This document shows positions 44,761 through 55,020 of a stretch of 64,000 bases of DNA, one piece after another; the first letter of the stretch is position 1, and each line of letters begins with the position of its first letter. The stretch is from Castor canadensis (taxonomy: Eukaryota > Chordata > Mammalia > Rodentia > Castoridae). The DNA is taken from assembly GCF_047511655.1 (NCBI RefSeq), contig NC_133397.1:41492001-41556000 (forward strand). Direction: 5' to 3'. The notes under the pieces were generated by a model that was not told where the DNA came from, made no database searches, and worked only from the letters and a program-made list of their open reading frames with translations. A program made the position numbers and the translations under genes.

Positions 44761-44812
<52 letters not shown>
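44761..44812. repeat. (CT)26 microsatellite
   Basis: Perfect dinucleotide run abutting the T-run of the antisense SINE to its right; it grew at that SINE's 3' tail. Confidence 0.95.
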
Positions 44813-44832
<20 letters not shown>

Positions 44833-45028
44833 ATGGGATGGTGTTTGAGCTCAGGTCTTCATACTTGTAAACCAGACACTCTATTGCTTGAGCCACACCT
44901 CCAGCCATTCGGTTAGTTTGAAGATGGGGGTCTCGTGAACTGTTTGCCTGGGCTGGCCTCAATACAGTCCTCCCAATCTCAGCCTCTCTAGTAGCTAGGA
45001 TTACAAGTGTGAACCACAAGTACCTGGC
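44813..45028 (-). mobile_element. B1-dID-type dimeric SINE
   Basis: T20, gatgggatggtgtttgagct.., B1 part gatgggggtctcgtgaactg..gtgtgaaccacaagtacctg. Confidence 0.92.
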
Positions 45029-45141
45029 ATTTTTTTTTTAAAGATTATATTGTATATTTTTTTGGCTGTACTCTGGTTTAAACTCAGGACCTTGCACTTC
45101 TAAGCAAGCCCTCCACCATTTGAGTCACACCTCCTGCCTGC
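45029..45141 (-). mobile_element. ID-type SINE
   Basis: T-run then ctgtactctggtttaaactc..ccatttgagtcacacctcct. Confidence 0.82.
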
Positions 45142-45315
45142 CAAACCCTCTTTAAAGATACTGTGAGGGCAGTTGCACATGAATCTCGAGTGATTTTTAC
45201 TGAGTTTATTTAAATTCTTTGCTTCTAAAATTATTCATGTGAGAACAAAGTGTGTTCCTTCCTGAAATGCTTATTTTGAATGATGTTTACCAATTACACA
45301 TTGATTGTTGAAGGT

Positions 45316-45520
45316 TTTTTTTTGTTGTTTTGTTTTTTGTTATTTCTGGGGTTTGAGACACTTGCTAGGCAGGCTCTCTACCACTTGAGTCACTCTGCCA
45401 ACTTTTTTGTGTTGGGTATTTTCAAAATAGGGTCTTAAACTATTTCCCCAGACTGGCCTCAAACTGATCTCTGCCTCCCTAATAGCTAAGATTACAGGTG
45501 GGAGCCATAGGATCCAGCTT
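45316..45520 (-). mobile_element. B1-dID-type SINE, ID part shortened
   Basis: tatttctggggtttgagaca..cttgagtcactctgccaact, then caaaatagggtcttaaacta..aggtgggagccataggatcc. Confidence 0.85.
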
Positions 45521-48404
45521 TGAAATATCATTCTTAAAACATTAATAAAACAAAGTATTGCATCATTAGCCTAGGTTTCCTTTTTGTTCTTTACACATTT
45601 TGCTTTATGAAGCAAACTGATCATGCATGGTATTAAAACTCTGCTTGTGAATATTAAGACATAGTTTCATGTAAAACTAGAATTTTCCAAATAAAAACAA
45701 AAGTTTTCTAGAGTTATTTTGTTTTGAAATATGTACACCTTTTTGTAGTAATATTGCATATTATATATTCCTGAAAACACTAAAATTGCACACAGTTGAT
45801 TGGTTACCTCACCTAAAACATTCTGGCTTTGTAACCAGGATGCTAGCAAAAAGAAATATTAAAGAGAATACTAGAATATTCTAAAACATATTAAACTTGT
45901 CACTAATACAGTCAATTTAGGATTTAAAAAAAGATAAAAGTATGAAAGGGTGGTTGAGGCTACAATATTATAGAGGCCAGGATAAAACATGAAGATTTGG
46001 AGAGGGGCTCATTAAGTACTTCCAGGAAAGAACATATGGCTACACTGCCAACAGGAAGAACAGTGTATGCAGCACTATACTTTCAGCAGCTTAATGGTTT
46101 CCACTATGTTGGCCTATTTTGGGTTCAGCTGTTGTTATTTTGTAGTGCAATAACATAGGCTGAGAAAAATCATGTAAAAAACCAATGGGATTTTTCCATT
46201 ATACTAAAACCATTGCCCTACTTACTTACTGCTGAGTTAATTTGTGTTACAGAAAAGCTTTATAACAGAATAGGCTGTACTAATCATCTAAGAGGTGTTT
46301 TTGTCTTGAGCTTTCTGATAAGTCCATGACCTTTTTGTGATTTGTTTTTGTGAAATGGGAAGACTGTAATGAAAAATAGTCTGACATAGGATTTTCTATC
46401 TTGAGCTTCTTAATCTTAAAACTATAAAAATAATAAACACACTTAAGAAAAACTAGACTATATTACAACAAAGAAAAAATGACCATGTCAGTAACGGATA
46501 ACACTACTCGCTTTTTGTTTTTATATATTTTACTTTCCACCAGTTTTTATAAGTTTTTAAATTTATTTTGGTTGTTTTTTTAAACAGTCATTTTTAGTGG
46601 TTGCCAAGTACTAGATTGAATAGATGTGCTCTAGTTACTTTTCATGTCTCTTTTATAGGTTATGTAAGTTGTAATAGATTTCCATTATCTTTAATAATTT
46701 TGTGGAAAAAGAAAAACAATTTTGTGGGCATTTGTGGAGGTAGGTAGAGGGAGTGGGTGAGGGGAAAGGGGAAAATCTTTTTCTACATGGGATTATTTTA
46801 TCAAAGTGACTCAAGTCAAATTTCTGGGCAAAAGGATGTGAAATTTTTACTGATTCTTGGTGCGTATTGCCACTTAGCTTTCCAAAATGACTCTAGGTTC
46901 TTGCCCAAAATTGTATATTATATATTTTCTTAACCCATTCTAATTTGGGCAAAGATGGATATCATTTTTATTACTAAAAACTGCTTTCTACATACCAGGA
47001 ATTGTGCTAAGTACATTATACTTAATACCACTTTTGCTTGTTTTTCATTTCCATAGTGAAGTTGAATATTTTCTAATGTATTTATTTGTTATTTGTATTT
47101 ACTTAATTTGTAAGAAAAGACCCTTGGCTGTTTATCCATTGTGGTAGACTTAGTGCTAAAAGTGGATAGCGGTCTAAAGTACTCTAAAAGGATAATGTAG
47201 AGATAAGTTCTTTGTTTTTTCCTTGAAAATACAATGTAAGTTCAAACCTTACCAAGAGAATGACAGCATTTCAGTGTTCAGATACTTGATTGTTAAACTT
47301 TGCTTGGATCCACACTTAGTGTAACTCTTGGGCATATCTGTTGTAATTTCCATCCCATTACAAAGTAAAGAACTTTTATTATAACCTTGTAATTCAGAGC
47401 AACACCATATTTGCCACCATCTAAATTAGTTTCTCATAAGAATTGTTAGTCAATAGTTACTAAGAGACTGATTTTTGAGTACCTGTTATATTAATACAAC
47501 TCACTACTTCTGTTTTAAGTAGTATTACTAAAAATAAAAGTTCCTTCACAGATTGAGTGCAACTAATTGGATATTGAACTCAGTCTGGTTTAAAATTTGG
47601 CTCTACTTTTTATTAGCTTTAGAACCTTAGGCAAATGTCTTACTTCACTTCCATTTTCATATTCATAACAATTAATATGATTTTAGATTTTACCATTAAG
47701 GATGCTTCTTACCATTAAGAACTGATTTTCAAAATATAATTCTTAAAGGCAGTTAATAGAGCATTTAGTACAGAATAGACATATAATATATAATAGATAA
47801 ACATGTATTTTAGACTATAGTAATTGTGATTTGAGTACCTGTTCATAACCAGCATTTTCATAAAAAATAGATAAGGAATACAAGAGCAAAAAACTTACCC
47901 CTCATGAAATTTACATTCAGAAAGAAAGGACATATATAGAACTAAGTAGTAGGTAAGAATAAAAGTAGAGATGTGATGCATTTTAAAGCTTGTAGTGTCT
48001 GTAATATAGTAAAATCTCAGTAAATGTTAGGCACAGTTTGGTATTTTCTAATTTTTATAGGTAATTGAAGATTAATGGAGATTTGGATGAGAAGGAAAAA
48101 GGAAAACATTAGAAATTAATCATTTCCCCTATTTGAAAAATCTCTAGTACTGCCAAAAAGAAAAGAAAATGAGGGAAAAAAAATAATTCCCTTTTATTGG
48201 ACACTGAGTATACTAAAGAGTTTTTTATTGTTTTGTTTTGAGGGGTGGCATGACTTTATTCAGCCAATAAATTCTTACTTGTTACATTTTTAAGTCTATG
48301 GATGAGACTTTGGTGATAATATATAATTAGGTCAGTTACAGGAAAGGATGTCAGCTCTGAAATACATTGTGTGCATATATGTGTGAATTTTTTTATGTGT
48401 GTGT
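45521..48404. other. FOXN2: SINE-free intronic stretch upstream of the first coding exon
   Basis: About 2.9 kb with no young repeat. It holds a MIR-like fragment at 47575-47695 (ggctctactttttattagct..ttcatattcataacaatta) and an old L2/MIR-class text near 46970-47030. Otherwise AT-rich unique sequence with no gene seen. Confidence 0.5.
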
Positions 48405-48475
48405 TTTTTTTTTTCTTTTTGGCGGTACTGGGGCTTGAACTCTGGTCCTCACACTTGCTAGGTAGGTGCTGTATT
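48405..48475 (-). mobile_element. ID fragment
   Basis: T-run and ggcggtactggggcttgaac..cttgctaggtaggtgct. Confidence 0.82.
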
Positions 48476-49239
48476 TGTGGTTTTAATAATTGAAATGGAA
48501 ACCAAACTTGTTATAGTTTGTTTGTTTCCTTTTATACAGGGTTTTGGTGTTTTAAATTATATGTGTGTGTAAGGAAGATGGGAACTATGAAAGAATGCTT
48601 ATAAAATTTAAAATCTATAAAATAGAATTCATAAAAGTGCCTGTTTTATAGGGTTTAATTGATAGTTAGTTGAGGTATGGTATGTAAAGTGTTTATCACA
48701 ATGTCTGGTCCCCAAAATAGTGGCTGATGCTAGTGCTAATTGAGTACTCTGAGACACCCTAGTAATAGCTACCAGAATCCAGATAGATATTTAAAATTGA
48801 TCAGTTTTTGTAATTTTTGAAGTAACCTTCCAACTGTGTTAAACTTAAACTCTGGATGTATGTTTTTTAAACATAAGTAGATTGAATAGCGTAATACAGA
48901 ATTTTTCAGTGAATTCAGAAATGAGCCATTGAAAATGAATTAAATGTATTAGTTATATTGATTCCCTCTTTGTTCAGTTATTCTCTCATGATAAATTTTT
49001 TTCAATTAGGTATATTTAAAATGCAAACCAAAAAACATTTGAGAAAATAGAAATCTAGCAGGATAGTTCACTAATAGCTTTCCCCCAGTTTTCTTGATAA
49101 TGTAGTGGTAGCCTGAGAGATGTCAGTACTTGATGAGATGACATAGAATGCAGAGTTTTAAATACTTGAATTTATAAAAGAAATAATAAATTTATAGTAA
49201 ATTTAATTTAGCTAATAATGAATTTTTTTTAATAAAACA
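48476..49239. other. FOXN2: Intronic, nothing recognised
   Basis: AT-rich unique sequence. Confidence 0.45.
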
Positions 49240-49605
49240 TGGTATCTTGTTATACAGATAGAAGTGGAAAGCAAGTGGTTACCAAGTACCTGGGGGAGGC
49301 TGGAGAGAGGGTAAATAGGGAAGGGGAAATGTTAGCTAAAGGGTACAAAGTTTCAGCTGACACAAGAAGAAGAAGTTCTAGTCATCTATTGCACACCATA
49401 GTGTCTATAGTTAATAATGCATTGTATATTTCAAAATTGCTAAAACAGATTTTAAGTTTTTCAACATAAAGAGAAATAATATGTGGTGGATATATTAATT
49501 AGCCTGATTTACTCATTCCACAATGTGTACACATATCACAATATCACAGTGTACCTCATAATTATACAGTTATTCTTTGTCAATTAAAAATAATTTGAAA
49601 AGAGA
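49240..49605 (+). mobile_element. Old L1 (L1MA/L1MB-type) 3' UTR and tail
   Basis: Ordered landmarks: agtggttaccaagtacctgg, gggtacaaagtttcagctga, aagaagttctagtcatctat, tagttaataatgcattgtat, tttcaaaattgctaaaacag, attagcctgatttactcatt, acacatatcacaatatcaca and ctttgtcaattaaaaataat. Typical of old L1 3' ends. Confidence 0.85.
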
Positions 49606-49794
49606 TATTATCTCTAGTATGATATGCTGTAGAATATTAGAAGTGGTTTATCTTTTTATAGTAAATACTATTTGAAGAAAGGATTTATCTGGAGTTAATG
49701 TTTGAAATTTGATAATTTTTGGAGTTGAGCCATATATGTGATTATTATAGTGAAATAGACCTTGAGATATACATTATAAAGTCTTGAAATAGTC

Positions 49795-49945
49795 TGTTCA
49801 TTTTTAATAATAATCACTATTTATGAGATGGTTACTGTGGACGTAGGTAGTTTACTAAGTATTTTAACTACATTATTGAATTTGATATCACCATACAAAT
49901 GATGCTGTAAGGCTGCATTTGATTTACAGTTGTTTCAAACAATAT
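49795..49945 (+). repeat. Possible MIR-class fragment
   Basis: taataatcactatttatgag..gtttactaagtattttaact..tcaccatacaaatgatgctg. Confidence 0.4.
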
Positions 49946-50021
49946 GAAATAAATTTGGTTCCTTCTATTATAATTTATTATCTTTTTATTGTGCTTAAAT
50001 ATTGTAGAATAATTGCAAATT

Positions 50022-50172
50022 GAGAAGCAGGCATATTCTCTGGATGACGAATGTAGGAGGAGATCAGGGTGGAAAAGTAGAGTGAATATGAATGGTGGTG
50101 AGTATCATGCCAACTTGTTTGGATTTCAGTTTTGAGGTGAATGTTTAAAAACAAAGGTGTGATGAGGTTTTC
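50022..50172 (+). repeat. Upstream copy of a segment pair flanking the first coding exon
   Basis: Shares about 130 bases of clear similarity with 51291-51427: ggcat.ttctct, gaatgtagga, agtagagtgaatatgaa, tatcatgc, aacaaaggt.t.atgag. The direct copies are about 1.27 kb apart. Confidence 0.7.
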
Positions 50173-50266
50173 TCTGATTTTGGGATATTTAAATGAGTAT
50201 TTCTATTTTCCGTAGTTTAAGAATCCTAAGTATTACATTGATCGGTAATTCTTTCCTTCCTTGCAG

Positions 50267-50280
50267 ACCTATAAAAGTAA
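50267..50280 (+). other. FOXN2: FOXN2 5' UTR part of the first coding exon
   Basis: Fourteen bases between the acceptor and the ATG, ending in an in-frame TAA directly before the start codon. The base at -3 is T (weak Kozak context) and +4 is G. Confidence 0.85.
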
Positions 50281-50817
50281 ATGGGTCCAGTAATTGGAAT
50301 GACTCCAGATAAGAGAGCTGAAACCCCAGGAGCTGAAAAGGTTGCAGGACTAAGCCAGATTTACAAAATGGGAAGCTTGCCTGAAGCTGTTGATGCTGCC
50401 GGGCCAAAGGCCACTCTAGTAGGCAGTGAGTCAGCAGATGATGAACTCACAAACTTGAACTGGCTTCATGAAAGTACTAATCTTCTAACAAACTTCAGCC
50501 TCGGAAGTGAAGGTTTTCCAATGGTGAGCCCATTGTATGACATAGAAGGAGATGATGGGGCATCATTTGGACCACCTTGCTACCAGAACTCAGAAAAAAA
50601 ATCAGCCACTTCAAAGCCCCCGTATTCCTTTAGTCTTCTCATTTATATGGCTATAGAACACTCTCCAAATAAATGTTTGCCTGTCAAAGAAATTTATAGC
50701 TGGATTTTGGATCGCTTCCCATACTTTGCTACTGCACCAACAGGCTGGAAGAATTCTGTTCGACATAATCTATCCCTGAACAAGTGTTTTCAAAAAGTGG
50801 AAAGGAGCCATGGCAAG
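50281..50817 (+). CDS. FOXN2: FOXN2 first coding exon: N-terminus and most of the forkhead domain
   Basis: Codes for residues 1-179 of a forkhead-box N2 (HTLF-like) transcription factor, a nuclear DNA-binding protein. Residues 1-110 are an acidic, low-complexity N-terminal region. The forkhead (winged helix) domain starts near residue 111 with [16 protein letters not shown], and the recognition helix is [15 protein letters not shown] at 156-170. The acceptor is a pyrimidine tract plus ttgcag ending at 50266, and the exon ends in phase 0 after K179 at 50817, followed by a gtcagt donor. An in-frame TAA lies directly before the ATG, so no upstream in-frame start is possible in this exon. The spliced continuation [15 protein letters not shown] is found at 61945. 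FOXN2 rather than FOXN3 is chosen because the N-terminus and the ERSHGKVNGKG wing match my memory of FOXN2. The human protein is about 430 residues, so less than half is present here. Confidence 0.96.
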
Positions 50818-51160
50818 GTCAGTGTTTATGAACATCGTTATATTTGGTCAGGGAACCTTTACATTTGGGGAAATCTAGGGAAGCCAAACTTTAGTTTGAG
50901 ATTAATTTCATCATGCTTTCATTTGAGATGCTTTAAATTTTCCTAAGTATTGGCAGAAATCTAGCAGAATTATGTTCAGTTTACTATAGTAGTAGATTCT
51001 TCTTTCTAATGTTCATAGTTTGTAGTGTTTCAAGAACTGTATCAGTGTATTATTCCTGTTTATTCAGTATGAAATCTGCCTTATAATGAAAGTGTAGACC
51101 ATTTACATTAATGTGAAGGGTATGATTGGGATTAAGTATCACATTTCTACTTGTTTTCTG

Positions 51161-51216
51161 TTTTTCAGTTCTTTTTTTATAGTTTGTCTATTTTTCAGTT
51201 CTTTTTTTATAGTTTG
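51161..51216 (+). repeat. 26-bp direct repeat, 30-bp period
   Basis: Begins tttttcagttctttttttat (then agtttg) at 51161-51186 and recurs identically at 51191-51216. Each unit contains a polypyrimidine-CAG, i.e. an acceptor-like string. Confidence 0.95.
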
Positions 51217-51290
51217 CTTTTGAAATAAAGAATGGGTTTTCTGGAAGTAGAGAAGATATGTAAGGGAGAATAGTATCTGCATGGAGCTTT

Positions 51291-51427
51291 GGGAGGCAGG
51301 CATGTTCTCTATGGGTGAGGAATGTAGGAGAGTAGGATAGAAGAGTAGAGTGAATATGAAGAGCGAAGAATATCATGCTAAGGCAGTGAATGCTTTTGTT
51401 TTAACAAAGGTATAATGAGATTTATTT
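51291..51427 (+). repeat. Downstream copy of a segment pair flanking the first coding exon
   Basis: See 50022-50172. Same orientation. Similarity starts at the aggcaggcat motif and ends near gagattt. Confidence 0.7.
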
Positions 51428-52275
51428 TCTTGAGACAGTGTGTATGACAGAGCAATACTGTCTTAAACAACATCTAAAGGAAAAGTTACAGTTAGTACTA
51501 TGCATGTGAAGGCAGTTTCAGTGAAGATGTAGGATTTGAAAAGTTGATAATCACCGTCTACCTTATTTCTAAATCTGTTTATTACTTTTGTCTTAGCCAG
51601 CCTAAAACTACATCATAGGATCATATTAGCTTTAGAAATTCATCTTTTCCTTGATTTGTATAATGTAAACGACTCCTATTCTTTTGTGTCTTACTTAGCT
51701 AAATTCTTTTTCTTCTTCTTTTAAAAGAGTGACCACCTTCTGTGTCTTTTTAGTGTTTTCTTGGGTAATGTCATCCTTTCCCATGGCTTCACTTACTATA
51801 TGGATGCTAGTGATGCCCAGATCTCTCTCTTAAAGGCCAGACTTAATTTGTAACTAATTACTAGATCTAGTGGTATGTCAGATTCAGTTTATACAAAATT
51901 GAACTTTATTCCTCCTCCTTCTAGGGTTTGTCCAGGATTCTAAGCTACAATTCTGAATTATCTTGAGTATCTTGTCCTTCACAATCCTAATTATCTGAAT
52001 GTTAAATTTGAAAACAATTTAGAGATTATGCTGGTGAGCTTCTTTAGTTTATAACTAGGAAAATGAGACCCAGATGGGTAAAATTAGTTGACCCTGGTCT
52101 GCAAAGCTAAGGTTAGAGTCAAGAAAATATAGTATCTGGTATCTAGTAGTACCTGTAAATACCTAAGGATTTTTGATTCTGACCATTTCTTTCAATTCCT
52201 AACCTAACGTCAGCCTAATTTAGATCTCCCTCATTTCTCATCAGCTTGAACTATTATATAAGCATATATAATTTG
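51428..52275. other. FOXN2: Intronic, no gene recognised
   Basis: AT-rich unique sequence with no young repeats. Confidence 0.45.
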
Positions 52276-52278
52276 AGG

Positions 52279-52375
52279 AGCCAGCATGGAGAATTGGAAC
52301 AAGATGTTCCTGGACCCAAATGTGTGACTTGGTGAAGTTAGCTTCTCTTATCATCATTTTACTTCAGTTTTACTA
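52279..52375 (+). repeat. Possible MIR fragment
   Basis: gagccagcatggagaattgg..tgtgacttggtgaagttagc..atcattttacttcag fits MIR order. Confidence 0.45.
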
Positions 52376-52569
52376 TTCAGTTTTTGTGAATAGTAGACTC
52401 TATAATATAGTAAATAATATGACATTAAATAAAAGCCAAACTTCTTACTATGGTTTTCAAGGCTCCTTTCAATTTGACCTTTGTCTTCTCAGCTTTCTTT
52501 TCTTCATTACCCATGATCTACCCTCCCCCACCACTAAATTATTAGCTATTCTAGCATACTATAAATAAT

Positions 52570-52685
52570 CCTTGCTTATTTTGTTCCATCAACAATACAT
52601 TTTCCTGTTCTTTGTGGAGATACCAGTTCCTCAAAGCCTAGCTCAGAAGTTACCTCTCTGTTGATGCATGGATGCTTTTCAGGGT
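52570..52685. repeat. Possible ancient L2-class fragment
   Basis: ttcctcaaagcctagctcag..gttacctctctgttgatgc resembles old L2 text. Confidence 0.35.
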
Positions 52686-52689
52686 TACT

Positions 52690-53105
52690 TAATAAAAATT
52701 ATTATCCAAAACCTTAATTATATTAGCAATAGTCTGTTAGAAACTTTAAATATAGTATTTATGATAGTATTAAGTAGGAATAAATAATAAAAAGTGTACA
52801 GATATGTAGGAGACCAAAATAAATGAAGAGAGATACCAAATGAAAAAATGCCATTTCTCCCTTAGTTGATCTGTAGATTCACCGCAGTTCCAATCAATTT
52901 TAGTGGGATGTGGTAACAACTAGCCTTATTAACTAATTGCAAGTTTTAATGTAATTGCTTATTAACTAATAGCAAGTTTTAATGTAAAGCTAGGATATTC
53001 AAGATAAGGAAGCATTAGCACAAAAATAGAGGAATAGACGAATGGAGTAAAATAGAAAGCATAGAAGTGAATCAGTGTATATATGAACACTTGGTTATCC
53101 AGGTA
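52690..53105 (+). mobile_element. Ancient L1 ORF2 fragment
   Basis: Ordered matches to L1 ORF2: atgatagtattaagtaggaa, aaatgaagagagatacc, tgatctgtagattcaccgca, ttccaatcaattttagtggg, aatagaggaatagacgaatg. Frame destroyed. Confidence 0.75.
52925..52987 (+). repeat. 30-bp tandem duplication, 33-bp period
   Basis: Copy 1 is 52925-52954 and copy 2 is 52958-52987, one mismatch apart, inside the old L1 fragment. Confidence 0.93.
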
Positions 53106-53233
53106 GTAAGTATATTCTGCTTTTCTATTTTCAAAATTTATAATGTAGACAACATAGCTTTCTTTCTAATATAACATATTTTTAATTTTTAAAATCTACA
53201 TATTTTTAAGAGTTTGTTTTCTGTTGTTTGTTT

Positions 53234-53286
53234 GCTTGCTTGTTTTGAGACAAGGTCTCACTATGTAGCCCAAGCTGTACTCAAAC
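53234..53286 (-). repeat. B1 fragment
   Basis: ttgagacaaggtctcactat then gcccaagctgtactcaaa. Confidence 0.65.
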
Positions 53287-53502
53287 ACCAAATCATATAT
53301 TACTTTATAGCTATAGCTACTGCTTTAGTTGTATACCACAAGCTGTATTCTATATTTCCTTATCAATCATTCTAAATACTTTCTAATTTTCTTTGAACTA
53401 TAAGTTGTAAAGAAAAATTTTAAACAGTTTTAAATAATTAGTTTTTTCTATTTTGCTTTTCTTTCTGAACTTAACAGCATTACATTGGTATTTATGATAC
53501 TG

Positions 53503-53822
53503 TATTAGTTATCTGTTGGTTTGTAACAAATTATCCCCCAAATTAGTGGCTTAAAGCAATAAACTACTAATTATTATTGGCTGCTTATGACAGATACTGA
53601 TACTTTAAAATTTATTGAAGCCTCTTTTTGGCCTAGTGCATAGTTGATTTTCATAAGTATTCCATGCATAATAGAGAATGTGCATTCCCCACACATTGAA
53701 TGTAATGTGCTATGATTATTAATCATGGCCAATTAACTTACCTTAATTACATCCTTAGAGGTCCTGTCTCTAAATACAGTCACATTGGGGAGAAAGTGGA
53801 CACAATTCAGTCTATAACATCT
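53503..53822 (-). repeat. MaLR/LTR-like relic with an unrelated interior
   Basis: The left end (tgtattagttatctgttggt..gtggcttaaagcaataaa) and right end (ttaattacatccttagaggt..aatacagtcacattgggg..acacaattcagtctataaca) are classic ends of old mammalian LTR-class repeats. The middle (about 53590-53735) fits neither. Confidence 0.5.
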
Positions 53823-54205
53823 GCCTGTCCTTCTCTTCAGTTTATTCCCCACTTCATCCCTTTATTTTTCCTCTATTACTTTGATAATGTTACCCTCCTT
53901 TTTTAACACTAAAATTACATACCTCATTGTTATTTTACCTAGTAACTATTTACTTAGCTTTACTAGTTAAGTAAATTTACTTAGCTTTACTGTAACTACT
54001 CCAAAGTTACTAGCATCATAGATTACCAATTGTTTATGCATTTAGAATTTCCTTATAAGGGTCTTTAGAGAGTAAACACTCAATTTCACTTTGAAAAATT
54101 ACTTTCATTTCGCCCTTGTTCTTAAAGGATAATTTAATTGTGAATATATATTCCTACATTCACATCGTTTTTGAGAAATCAGCCATCAATATAATTGCCT
54201 TACTT
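53823..54205. other. FOXN2: Intronic, nothing recognised
   Basis: AT-rich. A short repeated string (tttacttagctttact) occurs at 53950-53990. Confidence 0.4.
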
Positions 54206-54207
54206 TT

Positions 54208-54292
54208 GGTCAGAGGGCAGTACTAGGGTTTGAAGTCAGAGCCTCTTGCTTGATAGGCAAGTGTTCTACCATTTGAGCCATGCACCTAGCCC
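54208..54292 (-). mobile_element. ID-type SINE
   Basis: gagggcagtactagggtttg..tttgagccatgcacctagcc. Confidence 0.85.
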
Positions 54293-54325
54293 TAATTGCC
54301 TTACTCTTAATAGTAATCTGTCCCC

Positions 54326-54665
54326 AGGCACTGGTGTCTCACACCTGTAATCCTAGCTGTTTGGGAGGCTGAAATGGGAGGGTTGTGGTTAGAGGCCAGC
54401 CCAGGCAAAAAATTCAGAAGATTCCATCTCATCATTCACTGGGTGCAGTGACATGCACCTGTCATCCCAGTGACAGCAAGGAAGCATAAAATAAAAATCA
54501 CAGTCCAGGCCAGCCTGGGCAAAAAGTTAGACCTAATCTCAAAAATAACCAGGTTAAAAAAAGGGCTGGAGATACGGCTTAAGCAGTAGTGCACCTGTCT
54601 AGCAAGCAAGAAGTCCTGAGTTCAAGCCTTAGTAACCCCTCCCCCCCACCAAAAAAAAAAAAAAA
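54326..54665 (+). mobile_element. SINE cluster: two B1-like left parts and one ID part
   Basis: gcactggtgtctcacacctg.. (54326-54432), gggtgcagtgacatgcacct.. (54438-54550), gggctggagatacggcttaa.. (54563-54640), C-run and A tail. Confidence 0.85.
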
Positions 54666-54943
54666 GTATTCTTTCAGTAATGCCTGCAGATTTTCAACCA
54701 TTGTGCCTTTGAATATTATTTTTGCCATTCTATTATCTGGGACCATGGTTAGTTTATAGTAAATCTTTTCACTGTATCTTCCTTGTGCATATTTTCCTTC
54801 TTTTTATATTTCTGGGCTGTATTCCATGTAAGTTTTTTGCTCTGTCTTCTGATTTACTCAATCTTTCCTCAGTAATTTCTAATAACTTTGTTAACCCTAT
54901 CCACTGAGTTTGTAATATCAATTGTTATTATTTACTATTACTT

Positions 54944-55020
54944 TGCTACACTGGGGATTGAACCAAGGGCTTTTGCATACTTGGCAAGTACTCTACCACT
55001 GAGCTACCACTCCAGACCGA
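54944..55020 (-). mobile_element. ID-type SINE
   Basis: tgctacactggggattgaac..accactgagctaccactcca. Confidence 0.85.

Larger units (their letters stand above)
13955..50266 (+). other. FOXN2: FOXN2 intron 1 (inferred)
   Basis: Begins gtgagt and ends with a pyrimidine tract and ttgcag. It is about 36.3 kb and packed with SINEs and L1 fragments, listed separately. Additional non-coding exons inside it are possible and would not be recognisable without transcripts. Confidence 0.6.

Noticed and set aside
49239-49469. 76-codon plus-strand frame just upstream of the coding exon
   Set aside because: It lies wholly in the 3' UTR of an old L1.
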